DNA of 64,000 bases. Source: Leptospira sp. 96542 (GTDB taxonomy: Bacteria; Spirochaetota; Leptospiria; Leptospirales; Leptospiraceae). This document shows positions 9,577 to 18,657 of this stretch, one piece after another. The position numbers were made by a program, and so were the translations under genes. Below the pieces are notes generated by a model, which was not told the origin of the DNA, made no database searches, and was given only the letters and a program-made list of their open reading frames with translations. Numbering within the stretch: position 1 is the stretch's first letter; every line of letters starts with the position of its first letter. The stretch covers positions 1 through 64,000 of the forward strand of contig JARJFC010000013.1 in NCBI GenBank assembly GCA_029310945.1, given 5' to 3'.

Positions 9577-10467
9577 ATGACCTGGATCAAACGTATCGGT
9601 TTTTTCCTATTAACAAATTTTCTCATCATGACTACAATTTCCATTGTCACTAGCTTCCTAGGTGCAATGGGGTTTAGCATCCGTGCCTATGGTTTGGATC
9701 TAACGCAGCTTCTTGTATTTTGTTTTATGTGGGGTATGGCGGGTTCGTTTATATCCCTCCTACTTTCCAAAACCATGGCAAAATGGACGATGGGAGTACA
9801 AATCATCGACCCCAAAAAAGCAAGTTCTGCGGAGATGGATGTCTACCGAAGGGTGCAATCTTTAGCACAAAGAGCACAACTTCCAATGCCTGAAGTGGGC
9901 ATTTACAACTCACCCGAAGTGAATGCGTTTGCGACAGGTGCGAGTAAATCAAGTTCGCTCGTTGCCGTCTCTACTGGTTTACTCGAACGAATGGACCAAA
10001 AGGAGTTGGAAGGTGTCCTTGCACATGAACTTTCCCATATTGCCAATGGGGATATGGTAACTCTCACCCTCATCCAAGGTCTTGTGAACTCGTTTGCCAT
10101 GTTCATTTCGAGGATCATTGCCTACATTGCTTCCAACAGAGTTAATGAAGATATGGCCTACCTCGTTCGCATTGTTGTGACCATCGTTCTCGACATTGCC
10201 TTTACCATCCTTGGTTCCATTGCCGTGGCTTACTTCTCTCGCAAACGAGAGTTCCGAGCTGACGCTGGAGGTGCCAAACTAGCGGGCAGAGACGCTATGG
10301 TTTCAGCCTTAGAAAAACTACGCACCTTGGTGGACGAACCAGAAGATGAAAGGGGGGCAGCGATTGCTTCACTCAAAATCTCTTCGCAAAAAGGTGGATT
10401 TCTCTCCCTATTTGCCACCCACCCTGCTCTCGAAGAAAGGATCCTTGCCCTCAAACAAATGAGGTAA
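9577..10467 (+). CDS. htpX: Membrane zinc metalloprotease HtpX
   Basis: M48 integral-membrane protease that degrades misfolded membrane proteins. Two N-terminal transmembrane helices (residues 5-30 and 42-64) precede the zinc motif HELSH at 150-154; the third ligand lies in SRKREFRADAGGAKL near residue 226. Two further helices span about 165-215. The length (296 aa) is normal. A purine-rich AAAAGGAGAA stands about 12 bases before the ATG. A strong terminator follows. htpX is often heat- or envelope-stress-induced, but no clear heat-shock promoter was recognised here. Confidence 0.95.
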   Translation: MTWIKRIGFFLLTNFLIMTTISIVTSFLGAMGFSIRAYGLDLTQLLVFCFMWGMAGSFISLLLSKTMAKWTMGVQIIDPKKASSAEMDVYRRVQSLAQRAQLPMPEVGIYNSPEVNAFATGASKSSSLVAVSTGLLERMDQKELEGVLAHELSHIANGDMVTLTLIQGLVNSFAMFISRIIAYIASNRVNEDMAYLVRIVVTIVLDIAFTILGSIAVAYFSRKREFRADAGGAKLAGRDAMVSALEKLRTLVDEPEDERGAAIASLKISSQKGGFLSLFATHPALEERILALKQMR

Positions 10468-10491
10468 TTTCCATATTTCTGAAGAGACGAT

Positions 10492-10519
10492 AAGGCCGGC
10501 CTTTGTGTCGGCCTTTTTT
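10492..10519 (+). terminator. Rho-independent terminator after htpX
   Basis: The 7-base arm AAGGCCG (10492-10498) pairs with CGGCCTT (10509-10515) around a 10-base loop and runs into a tract of seven to eight T. It lies 25 bases after the htpX stop and ends the sspB-permease-htpX strand before apt. Confidence 0.9.
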
Positions 10520-10557
10520 TATTGCAAACCCTTCCTTGCCCAAGGTTTTATCCTATT

Positions 10558-11091
10558 ATGTCCATTATTAAATCCAAGATCCGCACAATTCCCGATTACC
10601 CAAAACCTGGAATTCTTTTCCGAGACATCACTTCTTTACTCATTGATCCCGAAGCTTTCCAACTGACCGTGGGGATGTTTGTAGAAAGATACCAATCTGC
10701 AAAATTGAATAAAATTGCTGCCATCGATGCCCGAGGTTTCATTCCGGGTGCGGCACTTGCTTTCCAATTGGGAGTTGGTTTTGTTCCCATCCGCAAAAAA
10801 GGCAAACTTCCTGGCGAAACCATCTCTGAATCCTATGCATTGGAATACGGGGTGGATCATGTCGAAATCCATAAAGATGCCGTTATGCCTGGCGAAAATG
10901 TTCTCATCATGGACGACCTCATCGCAACAGGAGGAACTTTGGAAGCATCTATTAAACTCGTTCGTTCTTTAGGTGGGAATATCCATGAATGCGCAACAAT
11001 CATCAACTTACCTGATTTAGGTGGTGCAGATAGAATTCAGAAAAATTACAATGTGAATGTATTTTCAATCTGTGAATTCGAAGGACACTAA
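10558..11091 (+). CDS. apt: Adenine phosphoribosyltransferase
   Basis: Purine salvage: adenine plus PRPP gives AMP and pyrophosphate. It has the family's usual length (177 aa) from the ATG at 10558. A TTG at 10522 would extend it, but that lies against the htpX terminator, so it is rejected. Features: [18 protein letters not shown] at the N-terminus, [13 protein letters not shown] near residue 56, and the PRPP-binding motif [13 protein letters not shown] at 115-127. The stop lies 2 bases from the stop of the convergent ATPase-domain gene. Confidence 0.95.
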   Translation: MSIIKSKIRTIPDYPKPGILFRDITSLLIDPEAFQLTVGMFVERYQSAKLNKIAAIDARGFIPGAALAFQLGVGFVPIRKKGKLPGETISESYALEYGVDHVEIHKDAVMPGENVLIMDDLIATGGTLEASIKLVRSLGGNIHECATIINLPDLGGADRIQKNYNVNVFSICEFEGH

Positions 11092-11093
11092 AA

Positions 11094-12224
11094 TTAAGTT
11101 ACGGTTCTCCATTCGGAACTTTTGGATTTATCCACACGAATATTGATTTCGTTTCCTAAAAAGTTCCAACGTACTAAAAAAAGTTTTTTGAGGATATGAA
11201 TTCCCCTCCCACCAGAAACTAATTTTCGATCAGTTTCGAGTGGGCTAGGAACTTTGAGGGGATTAAAACCTTTACCACTATCGATCACGTAAACATCTAT
11301 AAATTTTTTAGATTCAAAAACATGAACGGTGATAACATCGTCCTCTCTCTTACCACCATGTTCTAAAGCGTTATCCAATGTTTCATCCACCAAAATTTGA
11401 AACCAAAAACTATCCATAAATTGTTTCCAATTTCGAGACTCGTAAAGCCGCCACAATTTTTCCTTTAAAACTCTTGCGCCACTTGCTTTGGCAAAATGTT
11501 TATCTTCAAAAACTTTAGATGTTCGTTCAAATAAAAAAGAAAAAGGATGAGTCAAATAACTTTGTTTAAACGAAAACTGAATTGCAAAAACTAAAAAACA
11601 ACCCAAATATAGAAAATCTATAAATAGAAAAAAATGTAAAAAATATTGAGCTGTCAAAGGTATAAAATTAGGAAAGAATGACAAACCGATAAAAGCAAAA
11701 ACTAAAATGATAGTCGTATAATAAATATACTCCATAAATTTTTTAATCGCTGGGAAATTGTACCTTAGTTTGGCTACAACTAAATAAGAAAAACAAAGAA
11801 AGGTAATGATATAATAAACATTATAATAGTAGCTTAACAATATTAAACTAGCTTCTGGATAAACATCATTTAACAACCCTAAATCTATCAAAAGCAACAT
11901 GACCCCCAAACCAAAAACAAAAGATGAAATGGTAATGAGCCGTGTGAAATTACGAAAAAAAGTAGGAAATTGAAGGCCAAAATACAAAATCACAAATGAA
12001 AACAATACAAGAAAAGTAGAAACAAGATGTGGTTTATTTAAAATCTTAAATCCAAATAAATGCGAATCGACAAGCAGAGCGATATTCCCAATAAATAGAA
12101 AACAAGCGAGGATCGAAAAACTAGTTTTCATTCTCGTTCTTGGATTCTTTCGAAAGGAAACAATTCCAGCAATAAAGGATAAACTGGCAGTAAAACTAAA
12201 GATGAAACATTCGAACCAACTCAT
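11094..12224 (-). CDS. Membrane protein with anti-sigma-type (RsbW-like) ATPase domain
   Basis: The N-terminal ~225 residues form about seven hydrophobic helices with short loops (7TM-receptor-like). Residues 260-376 form a GHKL ATPase domain of the anti-sigma/serine-kinase type: N box LVDETLDNALEHGG, G1 box DVYVIDSGKGF and a later Gly-rich lid SGGRGIHILKKLF. Catalytic residues look intact. There is no DHp phosphoacceptor helix, so it is not a classical histidine kinase; it more likely phosphorylates or binds an anti-sigma antagonist in response to an envelope signal. Its 5' end overlaps the divergent HtrA-like protease gene by 23 bases. The partner is unknown; STAS-type partners are possible. 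Confidence 0.75.
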   Translation of the reverse strand: MSWFECFIFSFTASLSFIAGIVSFRKNPRTRMKTSFSILACFLFIGNIALLVDSHLFGFKILNKPHLVSTFLVLFSFVILYFGLQFPTFFRNFTRLITISSFVFGLGVMLLLIDLGLLNDVYPEASLILLSYYYNVYYIITFLCFSYLVVAKLRYNFPAIKKFMEYIYYTTIILVFAFIGLSFFPNFIPLTAQYFLHFFLFIDFLYLGCFLVFAIQFSFKQSYLTHPFSFLFERTSKVFEDKHFAKASGARVLKEKLWRLYESRNWKQFMDSFWFQILVDETLDNALEHGGKREDDVITVHVFESKKFIDVYVIDSGKGFNPLKVPSPLETDRKLVSGGRGIHILKKLFLVRWNFLGNEINIRVDKSKSSEWRTVT

Positions 12225-13716
12225 ACAAAGTCAAAAAAAAATTTGCACCCTTCCGCTTTCCATTGCTAGTACTATTTTATTTTTTCACTCAGTTTTGTTT
12301 CCCTTGGATTTACCTGCAAATGACAGCCAATCTTTTGACGAAATCAGAAAATCCGTAGTGCAAATCCGTGTATATTCCCAATCCACAGATCCATTTTCCC
12401 CCTGGATCCCAGGGCCAATCACGGCCTCCACAGGTTCTGGCTTTTTATTATCGAACAATCGGATTCTTACAAATGCCCATGTGGTTTCAAATGCAAAATT
12501 CTTAGAAGGACAAAGGAACAACCAAACGGAATGGTACGGTTTGAAAGTTTTGTATGTTGCCCACGACTGTGATCTCGCAATACTTGAGGCAGACAATTTA
12601 GAATTTTATAAAGATGGAAAACCAATGGAGTTTGGTGGTCTGCCCGAACTCACTTCTCCAATCGATATAGTTGGGTACCCAATTGGAGGAAATCGAATAT
12701 CCGTTAGCCGAGGGATTGTATCAAGAATCGAACAATCCAGTTATGCACACACTCAAATAGATAGTCATTTGGTGGTTCAAGTGGATGCAGCCATTAACCC
12801 TGGCAATTCGGGGGGCCCTGCTTTGCAAAATGGTAAGGTAGTTGGAGTTGCATTCCAGGCTTCTACAAAGGGTGAGAATATTGGTTATATAATTCCGACG
12901 ATTGTAATTCAACACTTTCTAAAAGACATTGAAGATGGAGTGTATGACGGATATGTGGAACTTGGAATCCACGTACAACCAGCCTATTCAGAATCTCACC
13001 GGGTTTATTATGGAATACCAAAAACAATCGAAGGTGTTTTTGTAAACAAAGTTCTAAAAGGAGGGTCAGCCGAAGGTCATTTGTTAAATGGAGATTTTTT
13101 AGTATCCATCGATGGTAAAAAAATTGGGAACAATGGCAGTTTGATTGAAGAATCCTCTATCGACTTTTTAGAAGTAGTAGATAATAAATTTGCAAATGAG
13201 AACATTGAATTTCAATTGTATAGAAATAAAAACCTAATTTCTGTTGGGTTCCCTGCTAAAAAAATGCCAAGTATGGATTTACAAAGATCCAGGTACGATA
13301 CTGGATTTGATTATTTTATCTTTGCTGGCCTTGTTTTTCAAAAATCCAATCGAGATCTCCTAGAGGCATGGAGCAAAAATGGAATGACACAAGGAGGAAG
13401 TTTACTCGTTTATCGTTTTTATTATTTTAATGAAATTAAAACAGATGAAACCGAGGACGTTGTGTTATATCGGAAACTCCCCCATCCGATCAATTCGGGT
13501 CATGATTTTTATATGAACATGGTCGTAAAAAATGTAAATGGAATCCAAATCAAAAACCTTGAACATTTTAAAAATATACTCACTACCACAAAAGAAAGAT
13601 TCATTCAGATTTATTTTCATGGAATCCAAATTCCCCTCATCTTGAGTTTCGAGGATTCAAAACTTGCTGACATTGAAATCAAAAAAACCTATCAAATTTC
13701 CGGTAACAAAAAATGA
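12202..13716 (+). CDS. HtrA/Deg-like trypsin-family serine protease, secreted
   Basis: A 504-residue exported protease. The N-terminus has a hydrophobic signal (LPLSIASTILFFHSVLFPL, ending near residue 38). The trypsin-like domain shows a full triad: His93 in TNAHVV, Asp124 in HDCDLAIL and Ser203 in GNSGGP. A PDZ-like segment follows (GVFVNKVLKGGSAEGHLLNGDFLVSIDG, residues ~275-310), then a second region of about 180 residues that may hold another PDZ-like domain. The start is taken at ATG 12202 because no other start keeps the signal peptide; it overlaps the divergent ATPase-domain gene. The stop codon overlaps the next gene, a catalytically dead paralogue, as ATGA. Confidence 0.88.
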   Translation: MKHSNQLIQSQKKICTLPLSIASTILFFHSVLFPLDLPANDSQSFDEIRKSVVQIRVYSQSTDPFSPWIPGPITASTGSGFLLSNNRILTNAHVVSNAKFLEGQRNNQTEWYGLKVLYVAHDCDLAILEADNLEFYKDGKPMEFGGLPELTSPIDIVGYPIGGNRISVSRGIVSRIEQSSYAHTQIDSHLVVQVDAAINPGNSGGPALQNGKVVGVAFQASTKGENIGYIIPTIVIQHFLKDIEDGVYDGYVELGIHVQPAYSESHRVYYGIPKTIEGVFVNKVLKGGSAEGHLLNGDFLVSIDGKKIGNNGSLIEESSIDFLEVVDNKFANENIEFQLYRNKNLISVGFPAKKMPSMDLQRSRYDTGFDYFIFAGLVFQKSNRDLLEAWSKNGMTQGGSLLVYRFYYFNEIKTDETEDVVLYRKLPHPINSGHDFYMNMVVKNVNGIQIKNLEHFKNILTTTKERFIQIYFHGIQIPLILSFEDSKLADIEIKKTYQISGNKK

Positions 13717-15185
13717 TCAATTTTAAATTTCCAATTTTTTTATCTATTGTAATTTATTTTCATATTCCAGTTCAAATCTTCGCATCAAAAAAGTTAGGTG
13801 AATCAGTGGTGCAAATTAAAGTGACCGTTCAGTATCCTAACTTCCAACAGCCATGGCGTTACAAAAACCCCGAAACAAGGTATTCAACAGGTATTTATGT
13901 AGGCGAAAATAAAGTGTTAGTTCCTGCCCAAGCTATTTATTTTTTTACGAATATCGAAATCAAAAAGAAAAACTCAATTAAAAATTACCAAACAAATTTG
14001 GTAAAACTTGATCCAGATTTAGGATTGGCACTACTCAAAGTAAAAGAAAAAAATTTTTCTGAAGGTTTAACCCCCACACTATTTTCAGACAAATTGTCCA
14101 TCCCTAGCGTAGGTTATGTGATTGAGAGTAATGACACAAAGGTTTCCGAACCAAAAAAAGTTAGAATTCAAAAAATGGAAGTTGATTCCTATGCTAATGG
14201 TTATTTGGAACTTCCAATCGTAGAAGTTCAATCAGAGAATAAATTGGAAGGCATCGGCGAACTGGTACTAGACGAAATGCAGAAATCTCCACAGGGGATT
14301 TTGTATAATTCCAAAGAAAACGGCTCCAAAGGTGGTATGATTCCTAATTTTGCCATTCGGAATTTTTTAGACCAAACTCAAAACCATTTACCATTTAAAG
14401 GTTTTAAATTTAAACCATTAACCGATGCCCACACTCGTACTTTTTATGGTCTATCAAAAGATAATGAAGGTGTTCTCATCGCTGAACTATATCCAAACTC
14501 ATCCGCAGATTCAGTTTTAAAATTGGAAGACGTACTTTTAGAAGTGGGCAATTTTAAGATCGATCCGAAAGGTAATTTTGAACACCCGAAATTTGGAACT
14601 TTGGATTTAAATTTTTTATTCCATGCGGGTAAAGAGTTTGGGTTTTCTGTAGGTTCGAAAATCCAACTTAAAATTCTAAGAAACAAAAAAATCCAAGTTT
14701 TACAAATGGAACTCAAAAAATTTCCAACAAACTCCATTCGAGTTCCTTATGGAAATACTAGGTTTGAAAAGCCGAAATTTCTGATCACTGGTGGTTTGAT
14801 TTTCCAAGAACTTTCAGAAGCATACTTAGTAGAACATGGCACACAATGGAGAAACCGTGTTAGTAAAGAATTTTTATACTTAAATGACTATTACCGTATC
14901 AAAAGATCAAACGAAGAAGGAAAAATTATCATACTAACACATGTTCTACCACTAGCAGGAAATAAATCATATCATTCTTATAAACAAATGATCCTAAACC
15001 AAGTGAATGGCGAAATCATTTTGTCTTTAGAAGACTTAAAATCAAAACTCAAAAAATCAAAAAATAAATTTATCAAATTTGAAATGAATGACGGAACGGA
15101 GATGATCTTCAAATCAGATGAATTATCTTCTTTGACTAAAGAAGCTTTGGATTCATTCCGAATCCCAAATGAGTCCAATTTTTAA
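13713..15185 (+). CDS. HtrA-like pseudoprotease, paralogue of the upstream gene
   Basis: A 490-residue exported protein whose plan follows the upstream protease: signal peptide (residues 1-24), ESVVQIKVTVQ matching KSVVQIRVYSQ, a trypsin-like core, a PDZ-like segment (GVLIAELYPNSSADSVLKLEDVLLEVG) and a matching C-terminal half. The catalytic residues are not conserved. The His motif TNAHVV reads VPAQAI (Gln73), the Asp region is kept (DPDLGLALLKV), and the GNSGGP loop is replaced by EGIGEL with Ile near 181 in place of Ser. It should therefore be proteolytically inactive and may regulate or scaffold its active partner. The ATGA overlap suggests paired synthesis. No frameshift or stop is seen. 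Confidence 0.8.
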   Translation: MINFKFPIFLSIVIYFHIPVQIFASKKLGESVVQIKVTVQYPNFQQPWRYKNPETRYSTGIYVGENKVLVPAQAIYFFTNIEIKKKNSIKNYQTNLVKLDPDLGLALLKVKEKNFSEGLTPTLFSDKLSIPSVGYVIESNDTKVSEPKKVRIQKMEVDSYANGYLELPIVEVQSENKLEGIGELVLDEMQKSPQGILYNSKENGSKGGMIPNFAIRNFLDQTQNHLPFKGFKFKPLTDAHTRTFYGLSKDNEGVLIAELYPNSSADSVLKLEDVLLEVGNFKIDPKGNFEHPKFGTLDLNFLFHAGKEFGFSVGSKIQLKILRNKKIQVLQMELKKFPTNSIRVPYGNTRFEKPKFLITGGLIFQELSEAYLVEHGTQWRNRVSKEFLYLNDYYRIKRSNEEGKIIILTHVLPLAGNKSYHSYKQMILNQVNGEIILSLEDLKSKLKKSKNKFIKFEMNDGTEMIFKSDELSSLTKEALDSFRIPNESNF

Positions 15186-16396
15186 AACCCGATTTGGTAT
15201 GGCATTGTTTTTGCGAATAAAATTGTTTTGATCAAAAACAAAATAAGTATAAACAAAACTGTATAAAAATAATATTTAATGACTACAGAACCATCTGCGT
15301 TCCTAAGAAGTATAATAAGCGGAACAGATAGGGTGAACATGCGAGCTACGTTATCATAGATAGACCAAAAATGATAAAACCCAGCTGTTCCAACCATAAA
15401 CATTACGAGTAGTATTCCAATTCTGAATTCGTACCCATGTTTTAGTTTACCTGTAAACGGCAAAAATAGAACAATAAAAAATGCAAATACCAACGGGAAT
15501 CGTTGGAATACTCTTACAAACTCTTTCGCTGAAGTAAAATCGATGACATTCGACACAAAAACTTCCATATAAGATACTAAACCCTCAAATGGGAGTATAA
15601 AATCTGTTAGTCTCGCTACTCTCCATTCTGGAAATGTGAAAGATAAATAAGAATGCCAGAAAATCGGAATGATAAGAATGGATGCCACTATAAATATTTT
15701 TTTCCAGTTGAGAGAAAATAGCTCTTTTAAGCCTAGTGGAAAAAATAAAAACAAAGCTGGTTCTTTTGTTAATATTGCCAAACTTGCAGTGATTACAAAG
15801 GGAAAATATTTTGTTCTTATGTACAGATAGTACGCAATTACAACGAGTGACACCATTACAGAGTCACTCACTAAAAGATAATAACTACCCAAGGCAAAAG
15901 GATTTAATAAATAAAAAATTGCAAAAGGTTTTGTTTCCGCTGAGAGCAAACTTCTCAGGCAAAAATAAGAACCCAACAGAAGAGATACATTCCAAAAATA
16001 CATTCCAAAAATTGCAGCATACTTTCCAAATATTCCGAACAAAGAAATTAAAAACGGAAATCCAATGCGGGGAGCACGATATGATTGATCAAAACCCAGA
16101 GGCCAGTCTAAATTAAAGTTAGAAAGCGTACGTGAATAATAATAGAAAATTTGACCATCGTAACCAGCACCTAAATTACCTTCTTCACCCTTAAATAAAA
16201 CTGCATTCGCAGGAGTTTCTCTTTTGTTTAGGTCAGCAAATTCTAAACCAAAATTGATCATTGAAGTTGGATTCCATTCATAACGTTTCCATACACTCAA
16301 TGTAGTAACACCCCAAATGAAAACAAACAAACCCAAAGTTATCATTTGATGTTTATTAAAATAATTTAATATAGACTGCATTTTTTGATCAAACAT
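15182..16396 (-). CDS. GT-C-like polytopic membrane protein, last gene of the glycan operon
   Basis: A 404-residue protein with about nine to ten transmembrane helices. The first periplasmic loop contains GAGYDGQIFYYYSR, like the YDGQ-F motif of cell-surface-glycopolymer membrane proteins (AZOBR_p60025 type). A Lys-Glu-Pro motif (ILTKEPALFLFFPLG) lies near residue 205. These features suggest a GT-C glycosyltransferase that uses a polyprenyl-linked sugar on the outer face of the inner membrane. It lies 8 bases after the SGNH-like gene and ends overlapping the convergent pseudoprotease gene by 4 bases. The acceptor and sugar are unknown. Confidence 0.65.
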   Translation of the reverse strand: MFDQKMQSILNYFNKHQMITLGLFVFIWGVTTLSVWKRYEWNPTSMINFGLEFADLNKRETPANAVLFKGEEGNLGAGYDGQIFYYYSRTLSNFNLDWPLGFDQSYRAPRIGFPFLISLFGIFGKYAAIFGMYFWNVSLLLGSYFCLRSLLSAETKPFAIFYLLNPFALGSYYLLVSDSVMVSLVVIAYYLYIRTKYFPFVITASLAILTKEPALFLFFPLGLKELFSLNWKKIFIVASILIIPIFWHSYLSFTFPEWRVARLTDFILPFEGLVSYMEVFVSNVIDFTSAKEFVRVFQRFPLVFAFFIVLFLPFTGKLKHGYEFRIGILLVMFMVGTAGFYHFWSIYDNVARMFTLSVPLIILLRNADGSVVIKYYFYTVLFILILFLIKTILFAKTMPYQIGF

Positions 16397-16404
16397 GAGA
16401 TCTC

Positions 16405-17961
16405 CTAATTTTTTATCATCGAATTGGAAATTGTTTTTAATAGGTGGGGTTCCAAATCTTTCGCACCTTCATACGTAAGATGATGAGGGTCAAAAAACAA
16501 ACGTTTGTCCTTGATAATTTCTGTATAATCAACAAACTGCTGATTGTTACGCGTTAGGTGGTTTTTTACTTCGGCTACCCATCTCTTTCTCCACTCAGTA
16601 TCTTTATAAATCGAAAATTCCAATGGATTTTCAGGAGTTAAAACAAATACAAAAGGGATATTATTTTTGTAGTAGTAATCAGAAATTTGATAAACCCGTT
16701 CAAGCTCTTTCCAAGAATGATAATCAATTGAGCTTATTTTCTTTTTTGCTTCCCGCAGAACGTGTAATCTCCAAAGTTCATGCCGATTGCCAGAATCACG
16801 AACCATTCTTTCGAAATAGTCTTTATCATAACCAGGTTCAGTCATAGTTAAAAACCGAGTATCATCCCAAAAACTCTGCCGAAGATAAGAAACCCCGCCA
16901 AACTTTGGTGTTTTGCAAAAATAATGAGCCAATCTCAATCCAACATTTTCATCCGTACCATTGCGTAGCAATCCTACTTCCCTTGCCGTTGGGATATTCG
17001 TGAGAACTTCTAATTGTACCCAAACCCAAGGGAAATCTTTTGGAGCAATTTCTTTCCAATCTAAATCATTCCAGCCTGATTTACTAAAAACTTTTACACT
17101 TTCAAAAGCACCCTTTTCCAAATTTTCCTTGGAATTTGAAAAACGAAACCTAACTTCCGTATTACGTTTTTGAACAAAAACAGATTCCAATTGATTTTGT
17201 GTTTTACATTCGATGGTGGCTTTTGTTTTAGTCCAACCTTTTGACCAAATACTCTCCAAAGGTTTTTCACCTTGATAAATATGATATTTACGCCCACTTC
17301 GGAAATGATTGTCTAAGTACTCTGCTATTGGATCCCAAAAAAAGACTCTATAGCGATTTACATAAAACAATGATTTTGTGATCAACTTAGTAATTGTTTT
17401 TTTTCCCAGTAACGACCAATGATCTACCAGATAATCTTTCGGGTAAACCACTCGAGCCGGGAATCTGTCTGAAAACTCATTTCGCCAAGTTGTTTCATCA
17501 AAAACCAATTTTGAACCTACAGGTTTAAGATATTCCCATTGTAAATCTGCAAAATTAAAAAGGTATAGAATCAAATCCGGATTTGTTTCCAATAGATCCG
17601 ATTTATAATAATATAAATCGGAGGGAGCCATAGCTACATGTGAATAAAAATCCACGGTTGACTTGCCATTTAAATTCTGAGTTAAACTCTCAGGTAATGC
17701 AGAATAGAGTGCAACGCTACTACCAGTAATGATTGTTCGGTGAGCTCCTTTCTCTTTTTTTAATGAATATGATTTATGTAAAAAATTATACCAAGGTGAT
17801 GAATCCCATTCCATTTCATTGGGGATCTGAAAAAATAACGAAACGAAGATAAGGCGATCCAAAATAAATGTTGAGCCAATGAGCCCAATAAAAAGCAAAA
17901 CGAACTTTAGTTTCGGATGTAAAAATTTCCAATTCACGGGTATTTGGGAATGAGTTTCCAT
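16405..17961 (-). CDS. SGNH-hydrolase-like membrane-anchored protein
   Basis: A 518-residue protein with one N-terminal membrane anchor (residues ~18-45) and an extracytoplasmic body. ITGSSVALYS near residue 79 looks like the nucleophile-Ser block of SGNH hydrolases, and FFDPHHLTYEGAKDL near the C-terminus supplies the DxxH catalytic pair. Such proteins often move acetyl or other acyl groups on glycans. Between these motifs lies a beta-rich insertion (about 200-330). Its 5' end overlaps the GT2 gene by 28 bases, so it belongs to the glycan operon and may modify its product. The substrate cannot be assigned. Confidence 0.65.
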   Translation of the reverse strand: METHSQIPVNWKFLHPKLKFVLLFIGLIGSTFILDRLIFVSLFFQIPNEMEWDSSPWYNFLHKSYSLKKEKGAHRTIITGSSVALYSALPESLTQNLNGKSTVDFYSHVAMAPSDLYYYKSDLLETNPDLILYLFNFADLQWEYLKPVGSKLVFDETTWRNEFSDRFPARVVYPKDYLVDHWSLLGKKTITKLITKSLFYVNRYRVFFWDPIAEYLDNHFRSGRKYHIYQGEKPLESIWSKGWTKTKATIECKTQNQLESVFVQKRNTEVRFRFSNSKENLEKGAFESVKVFSKSGWNDLDWKEIAPKDFPWVWVQLEVLTNIPTAREVGLLRNGTDENVGLRLAHYFCKTPKFGGVSYLRQSFWDDTRFLTMTEPGYDKDYFERMVRDSGNRHELWRLHVLREAKKKISSIDYHSWKELERVYQISDYYYKNNIPFVFVLTPENPLEFSIYKDTEWRKRWVAEVKNHLTRNNQQFVDYTEIIKDKRLFFDPHHLTYEGAKDLEPHLLKTISNSMIKN

Positions 17962-18656
17962 TTCCTAAGTAAAAGTTTTTTAGCAAATGTAATCGCTAAT
18001 TTTAATACCTTTCGATTGAACGAACTGTTCGAAAAAATATAATTAATGGGTAATTCTTTAATGCTTCCTCCATTTAAAGAAACAATGGACAACGATTCCA
18101 TATGAAAATCAAAAGCCACTGACTCCAAAGGGTAATTCGCAATCAAGCCAACCATGCGCCTCGAATAACGTCTGTAACCAGATGTACAATCCATCAAGTT
18201 GGCACCAAAAATATTGAATACACCTTTCGACAAACAATAGTTCATAACCTTCGCCGCAAGCCATGAAATTAATTTTCGATAAAGAGGAACGTTTACTGTG
18301 GAAGTTCGACTTCCAATCACCAAATCACAATCTTCAAAATTTTTAAATTTTTCGATGTACTCAGCATCATGGGACAAACCAGCATCCATGGTGATCACCC
18401 AATCATACCCCTTCTCCAAACCATACTTCATACCATCCTGTATACCTCGAGGAATATGCGTATTGGAATCATGGCGAATTACATTTAACCTTGCACCAAA
18501 TTCTTTTTTTAAGTTACTTAAAATTTGTGGTGTTGCATCCTTGCTGGCATCATCCGTAACAGAGACATCCGCATAACGGATGGCTCCACGAATCACTTCT
18601 TCAATCGTCTCTGCTTCATTATAGGCCGGGATGACAACCAAAGTTTTTAAACTCAT
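17934..18656 (-). CDS. Family 2 glycosyltransferase, DPM1-like
   Basis: Predicted cytosolic GT-A transferase of 240 residues resembling dolichol/polyprenyl-phosphate sugar synthases. It begins TLVVIPAYNEAETIEEVI and has TDDASKDAT and VITMDAGLSHDAEYI. The usual DXD-like DAD is DAG here, which occurs in some relatives but could affect metal binding. The rest (VIGSRTS, TSGYRRYSRR) is typical. There is no membrane domain, as in DPM1-type soluble forms. It lies 1 base after the epimerase gene and overlaps the SGNH gene. It may load a nucleotide sugar made by upstream genes onto a lipid carrier. Confidence 0.8.
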   Translation of the reverse strand: MSLKTLVVIPAYNEAETIEEVIRGAIRYADVSVTDDASKDATPQILSNLKKEFGARLNVIRHDSNTHIPRGIQDGMKYGLEKGYDWVITMDAGLSHDAEYIEKFKNFEDCDLVIGSRTSTVNVPLYRKLISWLAAKVMNYCLSKGVFNIFGANLMDCTSGYRRYSRRMVGLIANYPLESVAFDFHMESLSIVSLNGGSIKELPINYIFSNSSFNRKVLKLAITFAKKLLLRKWKLIPKYP

Positions 18657-18657
18657 T

